Assembly (NCBI RefSeq): GCF_001428685.1
Contig: NZ_LMIK01000010.1
Location: 103,167 to 167,166 of the forward strand
Length of the DNA stretch: 64,000 nt
Origin: Lysobacter sp. Root76
Lineage (GTDB): Bacteria; Pseudomonadota; Gammaproteobacteria; Xanthomonadales; Xanthomonadaceae
Direction: 5' to 3'
The position numbers and the translations under genes are program-made. This document shows positions 9,796 through 16,839 of this stretch, piece after piece. The notes under the pieces were generated by a model. It saw only the letters and a program-made list of their open reading frames with translations, was not told where the DNA came from and did no database searches. The number at the start of each line of letters is the position of its first letter. Position 1 is the first letter of the stretch.

Positions 9796-10437
9796 ATGAG
9801 CGAACCCACGCCCAAAAAGCGGCTGAGCCGCGAGGAAAGCCAGGCGCAGACCCGCGCGCGCCTGATCGAAACCGCGCGGCAGCTGTTCGTCGCGAACGGT
9901 TACGCAGGCACCTCGATCCGCGACATCGCCGACCGGGCGGGTTATTCACAGGGCGCCTTCTACTCGAACTTCGCCAGCAAGGAGGAAGTCCTTCTGGAGT
10001 TGCTGCGAGGTCACATGGAGGCCGAAGCCGCGCAACTTTCCGAGCTCATGGACGGCGGCGGGCGCGCGCCCGAGCGGATATTCGGCGAGCTCGAGTCCTG
10101 GGCCGCCACCCTTAACCGCGACGTCAGCTGGTGCGTGCTGTCGATCGAACTGCAGTTGCACGCCAAGCGCAGCCCGACCTTCGCCGATAAGTACCAGCGT
10201 GTCTGGGATGCGCACCGGGCCGGGCTCGGCGGCGTGATCGGCAGGTTGTTCGCCGCCCTCGGGCGCCGGCTGCCGGCCGAACCCGAGAAGCTGGCGGCGG
10301 CCTTCATGGCCTTGGCTCACGGCTCGGCGCTGCAAGGCGCGGGGGCGCGGCCCGATCCGTCGGGAGAGTTGATCCTGCTATTTCTGCGCGGGCTGATCGC
10401 GAACGCCGAACCGGTCGACAGCGCGCCGGCCGCCTAG
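9796..10437 (+). CDS. TetR family transcriptional regulator
   Basis: A 213-residue one-component repressor. The N-terminal helix-turn-helix spans about residues 20-60, with the family signature TSIRDIADRAGYSQGAFYSNF. The C-terminal two thirds are helical and variable (ligand-binding and dimerisation). The ATG at 9796 (MSEPTPKKRL) is preferred over a GTG at 9781. It is divergent from the SDR gene at 8657-9685, which is its likely target through the AT-rich palindrome between them. The ligand is not known; the SDR partner suggests a small hydrophobic or xenobiotic compound, which is only inference. Confidence 0.92.
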   Translation: MSEPTPKKRLSREESQAQTRARLIETARQLFVANGYAGTSIRDIADRAGYSQGAFYSNFASKEEVLLELLRGHMEAEAAQLSELMDGGGRAPERIFGELESWAATLNRDVSWCVLSIELQLHAKRSPTFADKYQRVWDAHRAGLGGVIGRLFAALGRRLPAEPEKLAAAFMALAHGSALQGAGARPDPSGELILLFLRGLIANAEPVDSAPAA

Positions 10438-10560
10438 CCCGAGCGCGATTGATCTGGCTGCGCCTGATGTTGTGCGGCGGCGCATCAGCAACCGTTGCCG
10501 GGCACCCAAAATTTTGGCGGTGGTATGTTTTTGGCCATCGTAGAAGCGGGAGCACCCAGA

Positions 10561-10691
10561 TGGCTCGAATCCTTGTCGGAACGGCGAGCTGGGCCGATCC
10601 TAGCCTGGTCAAGACGAAGCGCTCCTATCCGAAGGATGTTCCTCAGCCGAGGCCGCTTCGCGGCTCGGCTCATTTCATCAGCGAGCGGTGA
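10561..10691 (+). pseudogene. Truncated DUF72 (YecE family) gene remnant
   Basis: The frame MARILVGTASWADPSLVKTK is the typical start of DUF72/YecE proteins, which are normally about 240-300 residues. Similarity runs to about residue 25 (SYPKD); after a one-base shift the next frame reads SSAEA, also expected for the family. Beyond that the sequence is unrelated and the frame stops at 10691. The break coincides with an attC-like hairpin (10645-10670). This is a broken gene, probably cut by the event that brought in the low-GC lipoprotein gene downstream. Confidence 0.6.
10645..10670. repeat. attC-like hairpin 1
   Basis: Stem arms AGCCGA (10645-10650)/TCGGCT (10665-10670) and GCCGC (10652-10656)/GCGGC (10660-10664) close on a TTC loop, leaving G10651 unpaired. 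The same layout, including one extrahelical purine and the GCCGCTTCGCGGC core, is known in attC sites of integron cassettes such as aadA. The conserved R boxes (RYYYAAC and GTTRRRY) are not recognisable at the expected distance, so recombination activity is doubtful. Confidence 0.5.
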
Positions 10692-10736
10692 AACTCAAGG
10701 TGGCCCAATCGCGCATGGCTTAAGGTCACACACAAT

Positions 10737-11144
10737 ATGAAAGCCCGCCTGGCTCTACTTGCCTTCTTGATCTTCATTGCTGGATGCAGCCCACGGCCAG
10801 CCGTGGATCAAGTCACTATCAAGCTGCATGGTCAGAAACCTAATGAGGTTGTAGCGCTCATCGAAGGGAAGCTGTTAGCACATGGTTTCAACAGAACAGG
10901 CGCCAGTCAGCCCGGTCGCCCAGGCTTGCTGGAAGTCTATTCTTATGAGAGTGGACGAGAGACGTACGCGAACGTGTATGTCAATTCGCCACGCTGTGTA
11001 GGGTTTGTAACCTTGGTCGATCTGGATACGAAGGATCGGACATTCGCAAAGGCTGTTTTCTTGGACGTGATGACGGTCTTAAAGAAGGACAGGGCCTTCT
11101 CTTTCACCATTGGCGAGTGCTCGAATCCACCTCAATCAATGTGA
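10737..11144 (+). CDS. Hypothetical lipoprotein, low-GC
   Basis: A 135-residue protein with a lipoprotein signal peptide (MKARLALLAFLIFIAGC, lipidated C17), so it should be membrane anchored. The mature part is small and alpha/beta-like, with C83 and C128 as possible disulfide partners. I recognise no family. Its base composition is far lower in GC than all neighbours, with many A/T third positions, which suggests recent acquisition. It is bracketed by two attC-like hairpins (10645-10670 and 11233-11263), the layout of an integron gene cassette, with the distal hairpin after its stop. Confidence 0.72.
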   Translation: MKARLALLAFLIFIAGCSPRPAVDQVTIKLHGQKPNEVVALIEGKLLAHGFNRTGASQPGRPGLLEVYSYESGRETYANVYVNSPRCVGFVTLVDLDTKDRTFAKAVFLDVMTVLKKDRAFSFTIGECSNPPQSM

Positions 11145-11658
11145 TACGGTGACGTCTGACCGTCGCGAAAATTTAGCAGAGCAAACCGCCAAAGCCCTGC
11201 TCCTGGCTTGCTCTCCACAGCGGATGAGGTGCTCAAGCCGAAGCCGCTTCGCGGCTCGGCTTGAGGGCTGTACGTCAGCCCCGCTTACCAACCATGTGAT
11301 TCTGTCCAACTGCGCGCTCGGGGCCTCGTCAATTGAAGGGGGGCGAGGGTCGCAAGCATGCCAACGACGGGGCACTCCCGGCATCGCCCATGCATCAACC
11401 CTCGCGCCGCACTGCCCGCCACGACGAGTGGATGGCCGCATCGGCGAAATCGGCGGCTTCATGCCACGCGTCTGCTATCGGCACTTCGCCTGCGGTCCGA
11501 TCGAATCGACTGCGACGCCACGGGCTCGTCGGCGCAGAACCGCATGTGCGATCCATGCGCCGGCCCCCATCCGATACCGACGGACGCGGCGCCGAAGGAG
11601 GCGGCGCACGGCAAACTCACGCCTTGTTTTGCGATCGTGGTCGTCGCATCCTGACACG
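11145..11658. other. 514-bp region without a supported gene
   Basis: The first 120 bp share the lower GC of the lipoprotein gene and hold attC-like hairpin 2. From about 11340 the GC rises, but no frame shows coding-like composition: all are Arg/Pro/Ser-rich. It precedes the BlaI gene and must hold its promoter. A weak TGCGA/TCGCA inverted repeat lies at 11630-11648. Confidence 0.5.
11233..11263. repeat. attC-like hairpin 2
   Basis: Arms CAAGCCG/CGGCTTG and AGCCGC/GCGGCT close on TTC, with a single unpaired A between the two left arm segments. This is nearly the same fold as the attC of aadA cassettes. It lies about 90 bp after the stop of the low-GC lipoprotein gene, where an attC belongs in a cassette. 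R boxes are not recognised, so it may be a degenerate site or a REP-like hairpin. Confidence 0.5.
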
Positions 11659-12039
11659 GTGAAGAAATCGCCCCCCACCGCCGCCGAACTCGCCATCCTG
11701 CGCATCCTGTGGCGGGACGGGCCCGCGACGGTGAAGCAGGTGCATGAGGCGGTGTATGCCGGCACCGACACCGGCTACACCAGCGCCCTGAAGATCCTGC
11801 AGAACATGCTGGCCAAAGGCCTGGTCTCGCGCGATGCCGATGCGCGCCAGCACGTTTACAAGGCTTCGGTCTCCGAGCGCCCCACCCTCAACCGCCTGGT
11901 GCGTGGGTGGATGGACAGCGCGTTCTCCGGATCTTCGCTGGCCCTGGCCATGCAGGCGCTCGATGCGCGTCCGATCGATCAGAAAGAGTTGGCGGAGTTG
12001 AAAGCCGTGATCAAGCGGCTCGAAGCCGATACGGACTGA
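11659..12039 (+). CDS. BlaI/MecI/CopY-family transcriptional repressor
   Basis: A 126-residue winged-helix repressor. The N-terminus PPTAAELAILRILWRDGPATVKQVHEAV is the BlaI signature, and the wing and recognition region GYTSALKILQNMLAKGLVSRD follows; the C-terminal helices (RLVRGWMDSAFSGSS...) dimerise the protein. The GTG at 11659 gives the usual length; no good ribosome site is seen. It is followed after 2 bp by an M56 peptidase gene. In such pairs the peptidase leads to cleavage of the repressor on signal. Its best operator candidates are the two palindromes at 13292-13329. Confidence 0.9.
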   Translation: MKKSPPTAAELAILRILWRDGPATVKQVHEAVYAGTDTGYTSALKILQNMLAKGLVSRDADARQHVYKASVSERPTLNRLVRGWMDSAFSGSSLALAMQALDARPIDQKELAELKAVIKRLEADTD

Positions 12040-12041
12040 CG

Positions 12042-13271
12042 GTGGCCTCGGTGACGCTGGCCTATGTCTTCGAGCTGCTGGCGTTCGCTCTGGTCGGGAC
12101 CTTGCTGCAAGGGACCCTGCTGTGGATGTCGTGGCGTTTGTTGAGCCGCGCGATTCCCGTCTCCTATCCGGTGTTGCGCTATCGCGTCGCCAGCGCGCAT
12201 TTCGCGCTGCTAGCGGCCTTGCCGCTGCTGACCGTCGCATTGTTCCACCTGTTTTTCGCAGCGATGGGCGCCGAGATTTCGCGGGAGAAGCCGTCCGTCG
12301 AGCTCCCGCCCCTGGAGAGCAGCGCAGCCTACCTGAGCATGCTGGCCGGCATCGCAGCGTGCTGGTTGCTCGGCGCCGTGGTCCATTGCCTCAAGCTGCT
12401 GCGCGAGTGGGCGGGCTTGGCACGCATTGCGCGGAGCGCGGCGCCGGAAAATCTGGTCGCCGCCGTCGATCGCTTGGGCAAGAAGATCGGTGTGCGCGGC
12501 CTGGTGCAACCCTGCATAGCCGCTGTCGCCAGCCCGCAGGTCGTCGGGTTTCGCCGGGCGAGCTTGATGATCCCGAAGGATTTCATGACGGCGCTGCCCG
12601 CTGCGGAGCGCGACGCGATCTTGCTGCACGAGTTGGCGCACGCGCGCAGGCACGACTTCGCCTGGAATCTGATGCAGAGGTTCGGCCTGGCGCTGGTCTG
12701 GTTCCATCCCGCGGCGTGGGCGCTCTACAACAGCATGGCGCTGGAGCGGGAGGCCGTTTGCGACGCCATGGCGGTCGGCCAGGGCGCCTCGCCGAAATCG
12801 CTCGCGCAAGGCCTGTTGCGTCTCGCAGAGCGCCGCAGTGAGCACGCGATCGCCATGGCGTCCGCCAGCGGCGCCACCCTGAGCGATCGCGTACATCGGC
12901 TGCTCGCTCCCGCGGCCGCTCCAGCCTCGTTGTTGCGGCGCACGGCGATTGCGGGCGGCGTGCTAGCTCTGTTCGGCGTCGCCGCCGCGCTCGCCGAGCC
13001 CGGCCTCAACGCCGCCCGGATGCGCGAGCTGTATATCGCGAGCGGTTTCGGTCCCACGGTGGTGGTCAAGGCACGCGATCCTGCCGGCGCCTTCGGCTTG
13101 CGCATCCGCCAGGGCCGGGTCGTACAAGCCTCCATCGAACGGCAGTCCGTGCCGACGGAGCGCATCATTCAAAAGGGCGACCAAGTCATCCTGCTCGGAC
13201 CGAACCGGCGCCCGGCCGTCTCGCTGCGGGTGTCCGCCAACGGCAGAATCCGCTGGGACGCGCGCGGCTAG
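12042..13271 (+). CDS. M56 family membrane metallopeptidase (BlaR1-like)
   Basis: A 409-residue membrane peptidase. Helices near residues 5-30, 50-75 and 100-120 precede the catalytic motif HELAH at 196-200, with the third zinc ligand in EREAVCD (E237); a further helix lies near 325-345. The C-terminal part (about 345-409) is small and is not the penicillin-binding domain of true BlaR1, so the signal is probably not a beta-lactam. The GTG at 12042 lies 2 bp after the BlaI stop, indicating coupling. By family knowledge it would relieve BlaI repression by proteolysis when its outer domain senses something. Confidence 0.88.
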   Translation: MASVTLAYVFELLAFALVGTLLQGTLLWMSWRLLSRAIPVSYPVLRYRVASAHFALLAALPLLTVALFHLFFAAMGAEISREKPSVELPPLESSAAYLSMLAGIAACWLLGAVVHCLKLLREWAGLARIARSAAPENLVAAVDRLGKKIGVRGLVQPCIAAVASPQVVGFRRASLMIPKDFMTALPAAERDAILLHELAHARRHDFAWNLMQRFGLALVWFHPAAWALYNSMALEREAVCDAMAVGQGASPKSLAQGLLRLAERRSEHAIAMASASGATLSDRVHRLLAPAAAPASLLRRTAIAGGVLALFGVAAALAEPGLNAARMRELYIASGFGPTVVVKARDPAGAFGLRIRQGRVVQASIERQSVPTERIIQKGDQVILLGPNRRPAVSLRVSANGRIRWDARG

Positions 13272-13291
13272 CACTGGGCCCGATGCTGATA

Positions 13292-13329
13292 TACGATGCG
13301 CGTCGTAGATAAATACGACAACAATCGTA
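13292..13329 (+). promoter_or_regulatory. Two tandem BlaI-type operator palindromes
   Basis: TACGATGCGCGTCGTA (13292-13307) and TACGACAACAATCGTA (13314-13329) are both TACGAY-N4-RTCGTA palindromes, with centres exactly 22 bp apart (two helical turns). This resembles BlaI/MecI operators of the TAC-x-ACA-x-TGT-x-GTA type. They cover the region just before the ATG at 13340, overlapping the likely promoter, directly after the BlaI/M56 pair. The binding protein is inferred from position. Confidence 0.75.
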
Positions 13330-13339
13330 GAGAGATCGA

Positions 13340-14647
13340 ATGGACCTGCTCTCCGCCTTTTCCTGCCACCGCCTGGCCGTCGGCCTGGCCGTCCTGTTAC
13401 TGCCGTCGCTGGCGCCGGCCGCTCCCGATCCGGCCGATGCGGCCCGGGTATTCGCGGAGGCCGAGGTCATCTGCCGGCGCGACGGCGGCAATCTCTGGGG
13501 GCAGTCCTTGTGCGGCCCCATCCTGTTGGTCGACTACACGGACCGATCGGTCGTGGCCAACGTCGCCGATGCGCAAGGCAAGCTCATCGCCTCCGGCAAG
13601 GTTTTCACCGGCACGCTGCCCGAGAGCGTGATCATCGCCAACACCCCCACCGAATGGTCGGGCGTGCGCTGGACTCAGCTGCTGTGGCCCTTGCCCACGG
13701 AAGAGGCGAAGCGCCATGTGCTCCTCTCGCATGAGCTGTTCCACCGCATCCAACCGGCGCTCAAGCTCACGCGCGACGAGGTCGGCAACCAACACCTCGA
13801 CACGCTCGAAGGCCGCTACCTGCTGCAACTGGAATGGCGTGCATTGGCGCAGGCATTGAAAGCGCCTACACCCGCCGAGCGACGCGCAGCCGTGTCCGAT
13901 GCGCAGCTGTTCCGCCATGAGCGCTATCGCCTGTTCCCGCAGGCTTCGGTCGAGGAAGGCCACCTCGAGATCAATGAGGGCGTTCCCGAGTACACCGGCG
14001 TGAGACTGGGACTGACCGATCCCCAGGCGCGCATCGCCTTCGCCGAATACGACCTGTCCGCGTTCGTGCAGGCGCCGACCTTCGTGCGCTCGTTCGCCTA
14101 CGCCACCGGACCGGCATACGGCTTGCTGCTGGACGAGCACGATCCGGCATGGCGTGGAAAGCTGGGCGCCGGGCAGCGCCTCGACCAGTTGCTGAGCCTG
14201 GCGATGCAGCTGCCCGCTCCGGATTTCGCGGCCCTTAAGACCCGAGCGGCGCGCTACGACGACGGTACGCTCAGATCGTCGGAGGAATCGCGCGACAGCC
14301 AGAAACGCAAACACCTGGCGGAGCTGAAAACGCGCCTCGTGGACGGTCCGGTGCTTATCGTTCCGCTCAAGAAGACCAATCGCCAGTTCAACCCGCAAAC
14401 CCTGCAACCGCTGGGCGAGTTGGGCATGGTGTATCCGACCCTGCGATTGACCGGCGAATGGGGCGCCCTGCAGGTCGAAAGCGGCGGTGCGCTGCTCACC
14501 CAGACGCAGGCGACGGTCTCCACCGACGGCGTGAACCCGTCCGCGACCGAAGGCGACGGATGGCGGCTCGATCTCAAGCCGGGTTGGTCGGTGCGGCCGG
14601 GCGATCGAGCCGGCGACCTGATCGTGGTGCAAACGCCCAGCCAGTAA
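13340..14647 (+). CDS. Secreted HExxH protein, putative metallopeptidase of a BlaI/M56 locus
   Basis: A 435-residue exported protein with a signal peptide (cleavage near residues 27-29, APA). HELFH at 131-135 has the zinc-peptidase HExxH form. Glutamates that could be the third ligand follow in LEGRY (E157) and NEGVPEYTG (212-220). The C-terminal 110 residues (LRLTGEWGALQVESGGALL...) look like a beta-rich domain. I recognise no named family. A GAGAGA ribosome site precedes the ATG. It lies behind two BlaI-type palindromes and is probably the regulated output of the upstream repressor/peptidase pair, in the place of a beta-lactamase. Confidence 0.75.
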   Translation: MDLLSAFSCHRLAVGLAVLLLPSLAPAAPDPADAARVFAEAEVICRRDGGNLWGQSLCGPILLVDYTDRSVVANVADAQGKLIASGKVFTGTLPESVIIANTPTEWSGVRWTQLLWPLPTEEAKRHVLLSHELFHRIQPALKLTRDEVGNQHLDTLEGRYLLQLEWRALAQALKAPTPAERRAAVSDAQLFRHERYRLFPQASVEEGHLEINEGVPEYTGVRLGLTDPQARIAFAEYDLSAFVQAPTFVRSFAYATGPAYGLLLDEHDPAWRGKLGAGQRLDQLLSLAMQLPAPDFAALKTRAARYDDGTLRSSEESRDSQKRKHLAELKTRLVDGPVLIVPLKKTNRQFNPQTLQPLGELGMVYPTLRLTGEWGALQVESGGALLTQTQATVSTDGVNPSATEGDGWRLDLKPGWSVRPGDRAGDLIVVQTPSQ

Positions 14648-14654
14648 TTCAGCG

Positions 14655-14686
14655 GGCGGAACTCCGAGCGTCGCCGGAGTTCCGCC
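14655..14686. terminator. Terminator-like hairpin
   Basis: GGCGGAACTCCG and CGGAGTTCCGCC form a perfect 12-bp stem with an 8-nt loop. It lies between the convergent HExxH gene and VOC gene, and could end both transcripts. There is no T-run, so it is not a classic intrinsic terminator. Confidence 0.55.
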
Positions 14687-14713
14687 ACGGTGGAAGACCG
14701 GACTAATCCCTGG

Positions 14714-15103
14714 TCAGGTCGCAGACAGCGCACTGACCATGACGTAATAGCCGTCGGGATCGCGCAGCGCGAACTCCTCGGTGCCGGTGCTCGGATTCAC
14801 GCTGGGCTCCTCTTCCAGCACCGGAACCAGCGCCCGCGCCCGGGACAAGGCCTCGGCGAAATCATCGACGCGGAAAAACAAAAGCAAGCCGTTGCCTGGC
14901 GTGGCGGAATCGGGGCTGGTCAGCGAAGGATGCTCGTGGGAACCCCACGCGTGCAGGCAGAGCAGGACCGTTCCGTCCGAGTCGAGAATCTGCCCGAAGT
15001 AGGTATGGCCGGGAGCCGACGCCGGTATGCCCAGCAGCGACTGGTACCACTTGAAACTGGCAGCCACATCGCTGACGCCGATAATCGTCCAGGTGCGCTT
15101 CAT
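14714..15103 (-). CDS. VOC (glyoxalase/bleomycin-resistance) family protein
   Basis: A 129-residue vicinal-oxygen-chelate protein with two beta-alpha-beta-beta-beta halves. VSDVAASFKWYQSLLGI starts the first module, and the last strand is EEFALRDPDGYYVMV, where RDPDGY is the family hallmark with the metal-ligand region. It could be a dioxygenase, isomerase or binding protein; the substrate is unknown. A strong AGGAGG ribosome site precedes the ATG. It is convergent with the HExxH gene. Confidence 0.88.
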   Translation of the reverse strand: MKRTWTIIGVSDVAASFKWYQSLLGIPASAPGHTYFGQILDSDGTVLLCLHAWGSHEHPSLTSPDSATPGNGLLLFFRVDDFAEALSRARALVPVLEEEPSVNPSTGTEEFALRDPDGYYVMVSALSAT

Positions 15104-15357
15104 GGGGCCTCCTGTGGTCCGACTGCGGTTCGAGCTTGGACGTCGCCCAGCTTATGCCACTTTTGTGATCGTCTGTTGAAACGCCGTGGCCGTGCGCTGA
15201 AGCGCACTATCCGGTCTGGCGAATCTCTGGGCCCCGGCGATCCGGCCGCAGCCGCACCGGTCGTTCCCGTCCCGGCAGCGCCCGCTCGACGGTGCCGCCG
15301 GCGAGGTCCGCGCGCGGCGAAGCGCAGTCGAAGTTGTCGGCCGATGCGCGGCGCAGG

Positions 15358-15591
15358 TCAGACCCGATCGACGACTCCGCTCACGCCGGCGTGCTTGGCG
15401 CAGTGCGCGCAGCAATAGAACGCACTGCCGCTTTCGATGCCGTGGCCGATGATGGGGCAATGGCAGTGCGCGCAACGCGGTGCCAGTGCGTAGATCGCGC
15501 ATTCGAACGAGTCGAACGTGCCGCTGCGTCCGCCCATGTCCACCCGGAAGGCCTTGTCGTAGTCGTTGCCGCAAACGTCGCAGATCGCCAT
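15358..15591 (-). CDS. Small zinc-ribbon-like protein
   Basis: A 77-residue protein with paired cysteines: CDVC near the N-terminus, then C31 in FECAIYA, CAHCHCP, and CCAHC near residue 60. The spacing suggests two treble-clef or zinc-ribbon sites, possibly fused HCP-type. It is cytoplasmic, without a signal. Small proteins of this design are usually DNA/RNA-binding or chaperone-like. It stands alone between the VOC gene and the efflux operon. Confidence 0.72.
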   Translation of the reverse strand: MAICDVCGNDYDKAFRVDMGGRSGTFDSFECAIYALAPRCAHCHCPIIGHGIESGSAFYCCAHCAKHAGVSGVVDRV

Positions 15592-15681
15592 GGCATGCTC
15601 CCATTTGCCGTAGTCCTGCGATCGACCCTACGCGCCGCCGGGTTAAGCGCCGCTGCTGCGGGTGTTAGCGCCGCGTGTACG

Positions 15682-16839
15682 TCAGGACTTGCGCGGCTCC
15701 GTCGGCGGCTTCACCCGCACTTTGTTTCCCTCGGCCAGCAGGGCGTTAGGCGCCTGAACCACGGTGTCGCCGGGGCCCAGGCCGGAGACGATCTCGATCT
15801 CGCTGCCCAGATTGCGGCCCAGCGCGACGGCACGGAATTCCAGGGTCGAATCCTTGCGCACGCAGGCCACGCGCGGGCCGGCGCCGCCCTGGATCACCGC
15901 CGAGATCGGCACCAGCACCGCGGGCGCGGCGCGCGGCACCTTCAGCCGCACTTCGCCGACCATGCCGGCGGGGATGCGGCCGTCGGCGTTGGGCAGGCGC
16001 AGTTCCACGCGCATCGATCCCAGGTCGCGCGACAGGCTCTGCGCGCTGCGCGCGACTTCGGCCTGGAAGCTCTCGCCCGGCAACTCCGGGAAGCGCACCT
16101 CCGCCTGCAGGCCGGCATGCACTTGCAATGCGGCGCTCTGCGGCACGTCGACCACGATCCGCAGCGGGTCCAGCGCGTTGATCTCGAACATGGGCGCGGC
16201 CGAGGCGGCCGAATCGGCGACCACGCGGTCGCCGCGCTCGACGTTGCGCGCCGCGACCACGCCGGCGAACGGCGCACGCACGCTCTGGAACGCGCTGCGT
16301 TCGCGTGCGCTGGTCAGGCGCGCCTCCGCGGCGGCGCGCGCGGCGGCGGCGGCATCGCGGTTGGCCTTGCGGTCGCTGTACATCTCCTTGGAGATCGCAC
16401 CGGAGCCGACCAGCACCTGGGCGCGGTCGTAGTTGACCTGGGCCAGTTCCTGATCGGCGCTGGCCTGGTTCAGATCGGCGACGGCCTCGCGCACGGCCTG
16501 ATCGACTTCGGGCGCGGAGATCGTCGCCAGCACTTGCCCGGCGACGACGCGATCGCCCAGATCGGCCTGGCGCTCGCGCACGAAGCCGGTGGCGCGGGCG
16601 TAGATCTGCGCGGATTCGCCGGCGTAGGCGCGCGCCGGCAGGCGCAGTTCGAGTTCGCCGTCGGCGGCCTTGGCAGCCACGGTCAGCACTTCGGGCAAGG
16701 CGCTGGCCGGAGCGGTCTCGGCGTCGCTGCGGCCGCAGGCGGCGAGCGCGGCGACGACGAGCGCGAGGCCCAGCGCCAGCGCGCCGCGGGACATCAAACG
16801 AATGCGGTTGCTGCGGAAATTCATGGCACTGACCTTCAT
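15682..16839 (-). CDS. RND efflux periplasmic adaptor (membrane fusion protein)
   Basis: A 385-residue adaptor linking an inner-membrane RND pump to an outer-membrane channel. A lipoprotein signal (AALAACGRS) is followed by a lipoyl-like half (ATGFVRERQADLGDRVVAGQVL), a coiled-coil hairpin (residues about 110-175, Ala/Glu/Arg-rich) and the returning lipoyl half (VRAPFAGVVAARNVERGD), then beta-barrel and membrane-proximal domains. The ATG at 16839 overlaps the stop of the gene upstream in ATGA, as the second gene of a two-gene operon. No outer-membrane channel gene is present, so a housekeeping TolC is presumably used. Confidence 0.93.
   Translation of the reverse strand: MKVSAMNFRSNRIRLMSRGALALGLALVVAALAACGRSDAETAPASALPEVLTVAAKAADGELELRLPARAYAGESAQIYARATGFVRERQADLGDRVVAGQVLATISAPEVDQAVREAVADLNQASADQELAQVNYDRAQVLVGSGAISKEMYSDRKANRDAAAAARAAAEARLTSARERSAFQSVRAPFAGVVAARNVERGDRVVADSAASAAPMFEINALDPLRIVVDVPQSAALQVHAGLQAEVRFPELPGESFQAEVARSAQSLSRDLGSMRVELRLPNADGRIPAGMVGEVRLKVPRAAPAVLVPISAVIQGGAGPRVACVRKDSTLEFRAVALGRNLGSEIEIVSGLGPGDTVVQAPNALLAEGNKVRVKPPTEPRKS

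Noticed and set aside
11630..11648. TGCGA/TCGCA inverted repeat before the BlaI gene as an autoregulatory operator
   Set aside because: Spacing and half-sites differ from the paired palindromes at 13292-13329; too weak to call.
15152..15604. Longer frame over the small zinc-ribbon gene
   Set aside because: Arg-rich frame-shifted shadow; the 77-residue Cys-pair protein is the real one.
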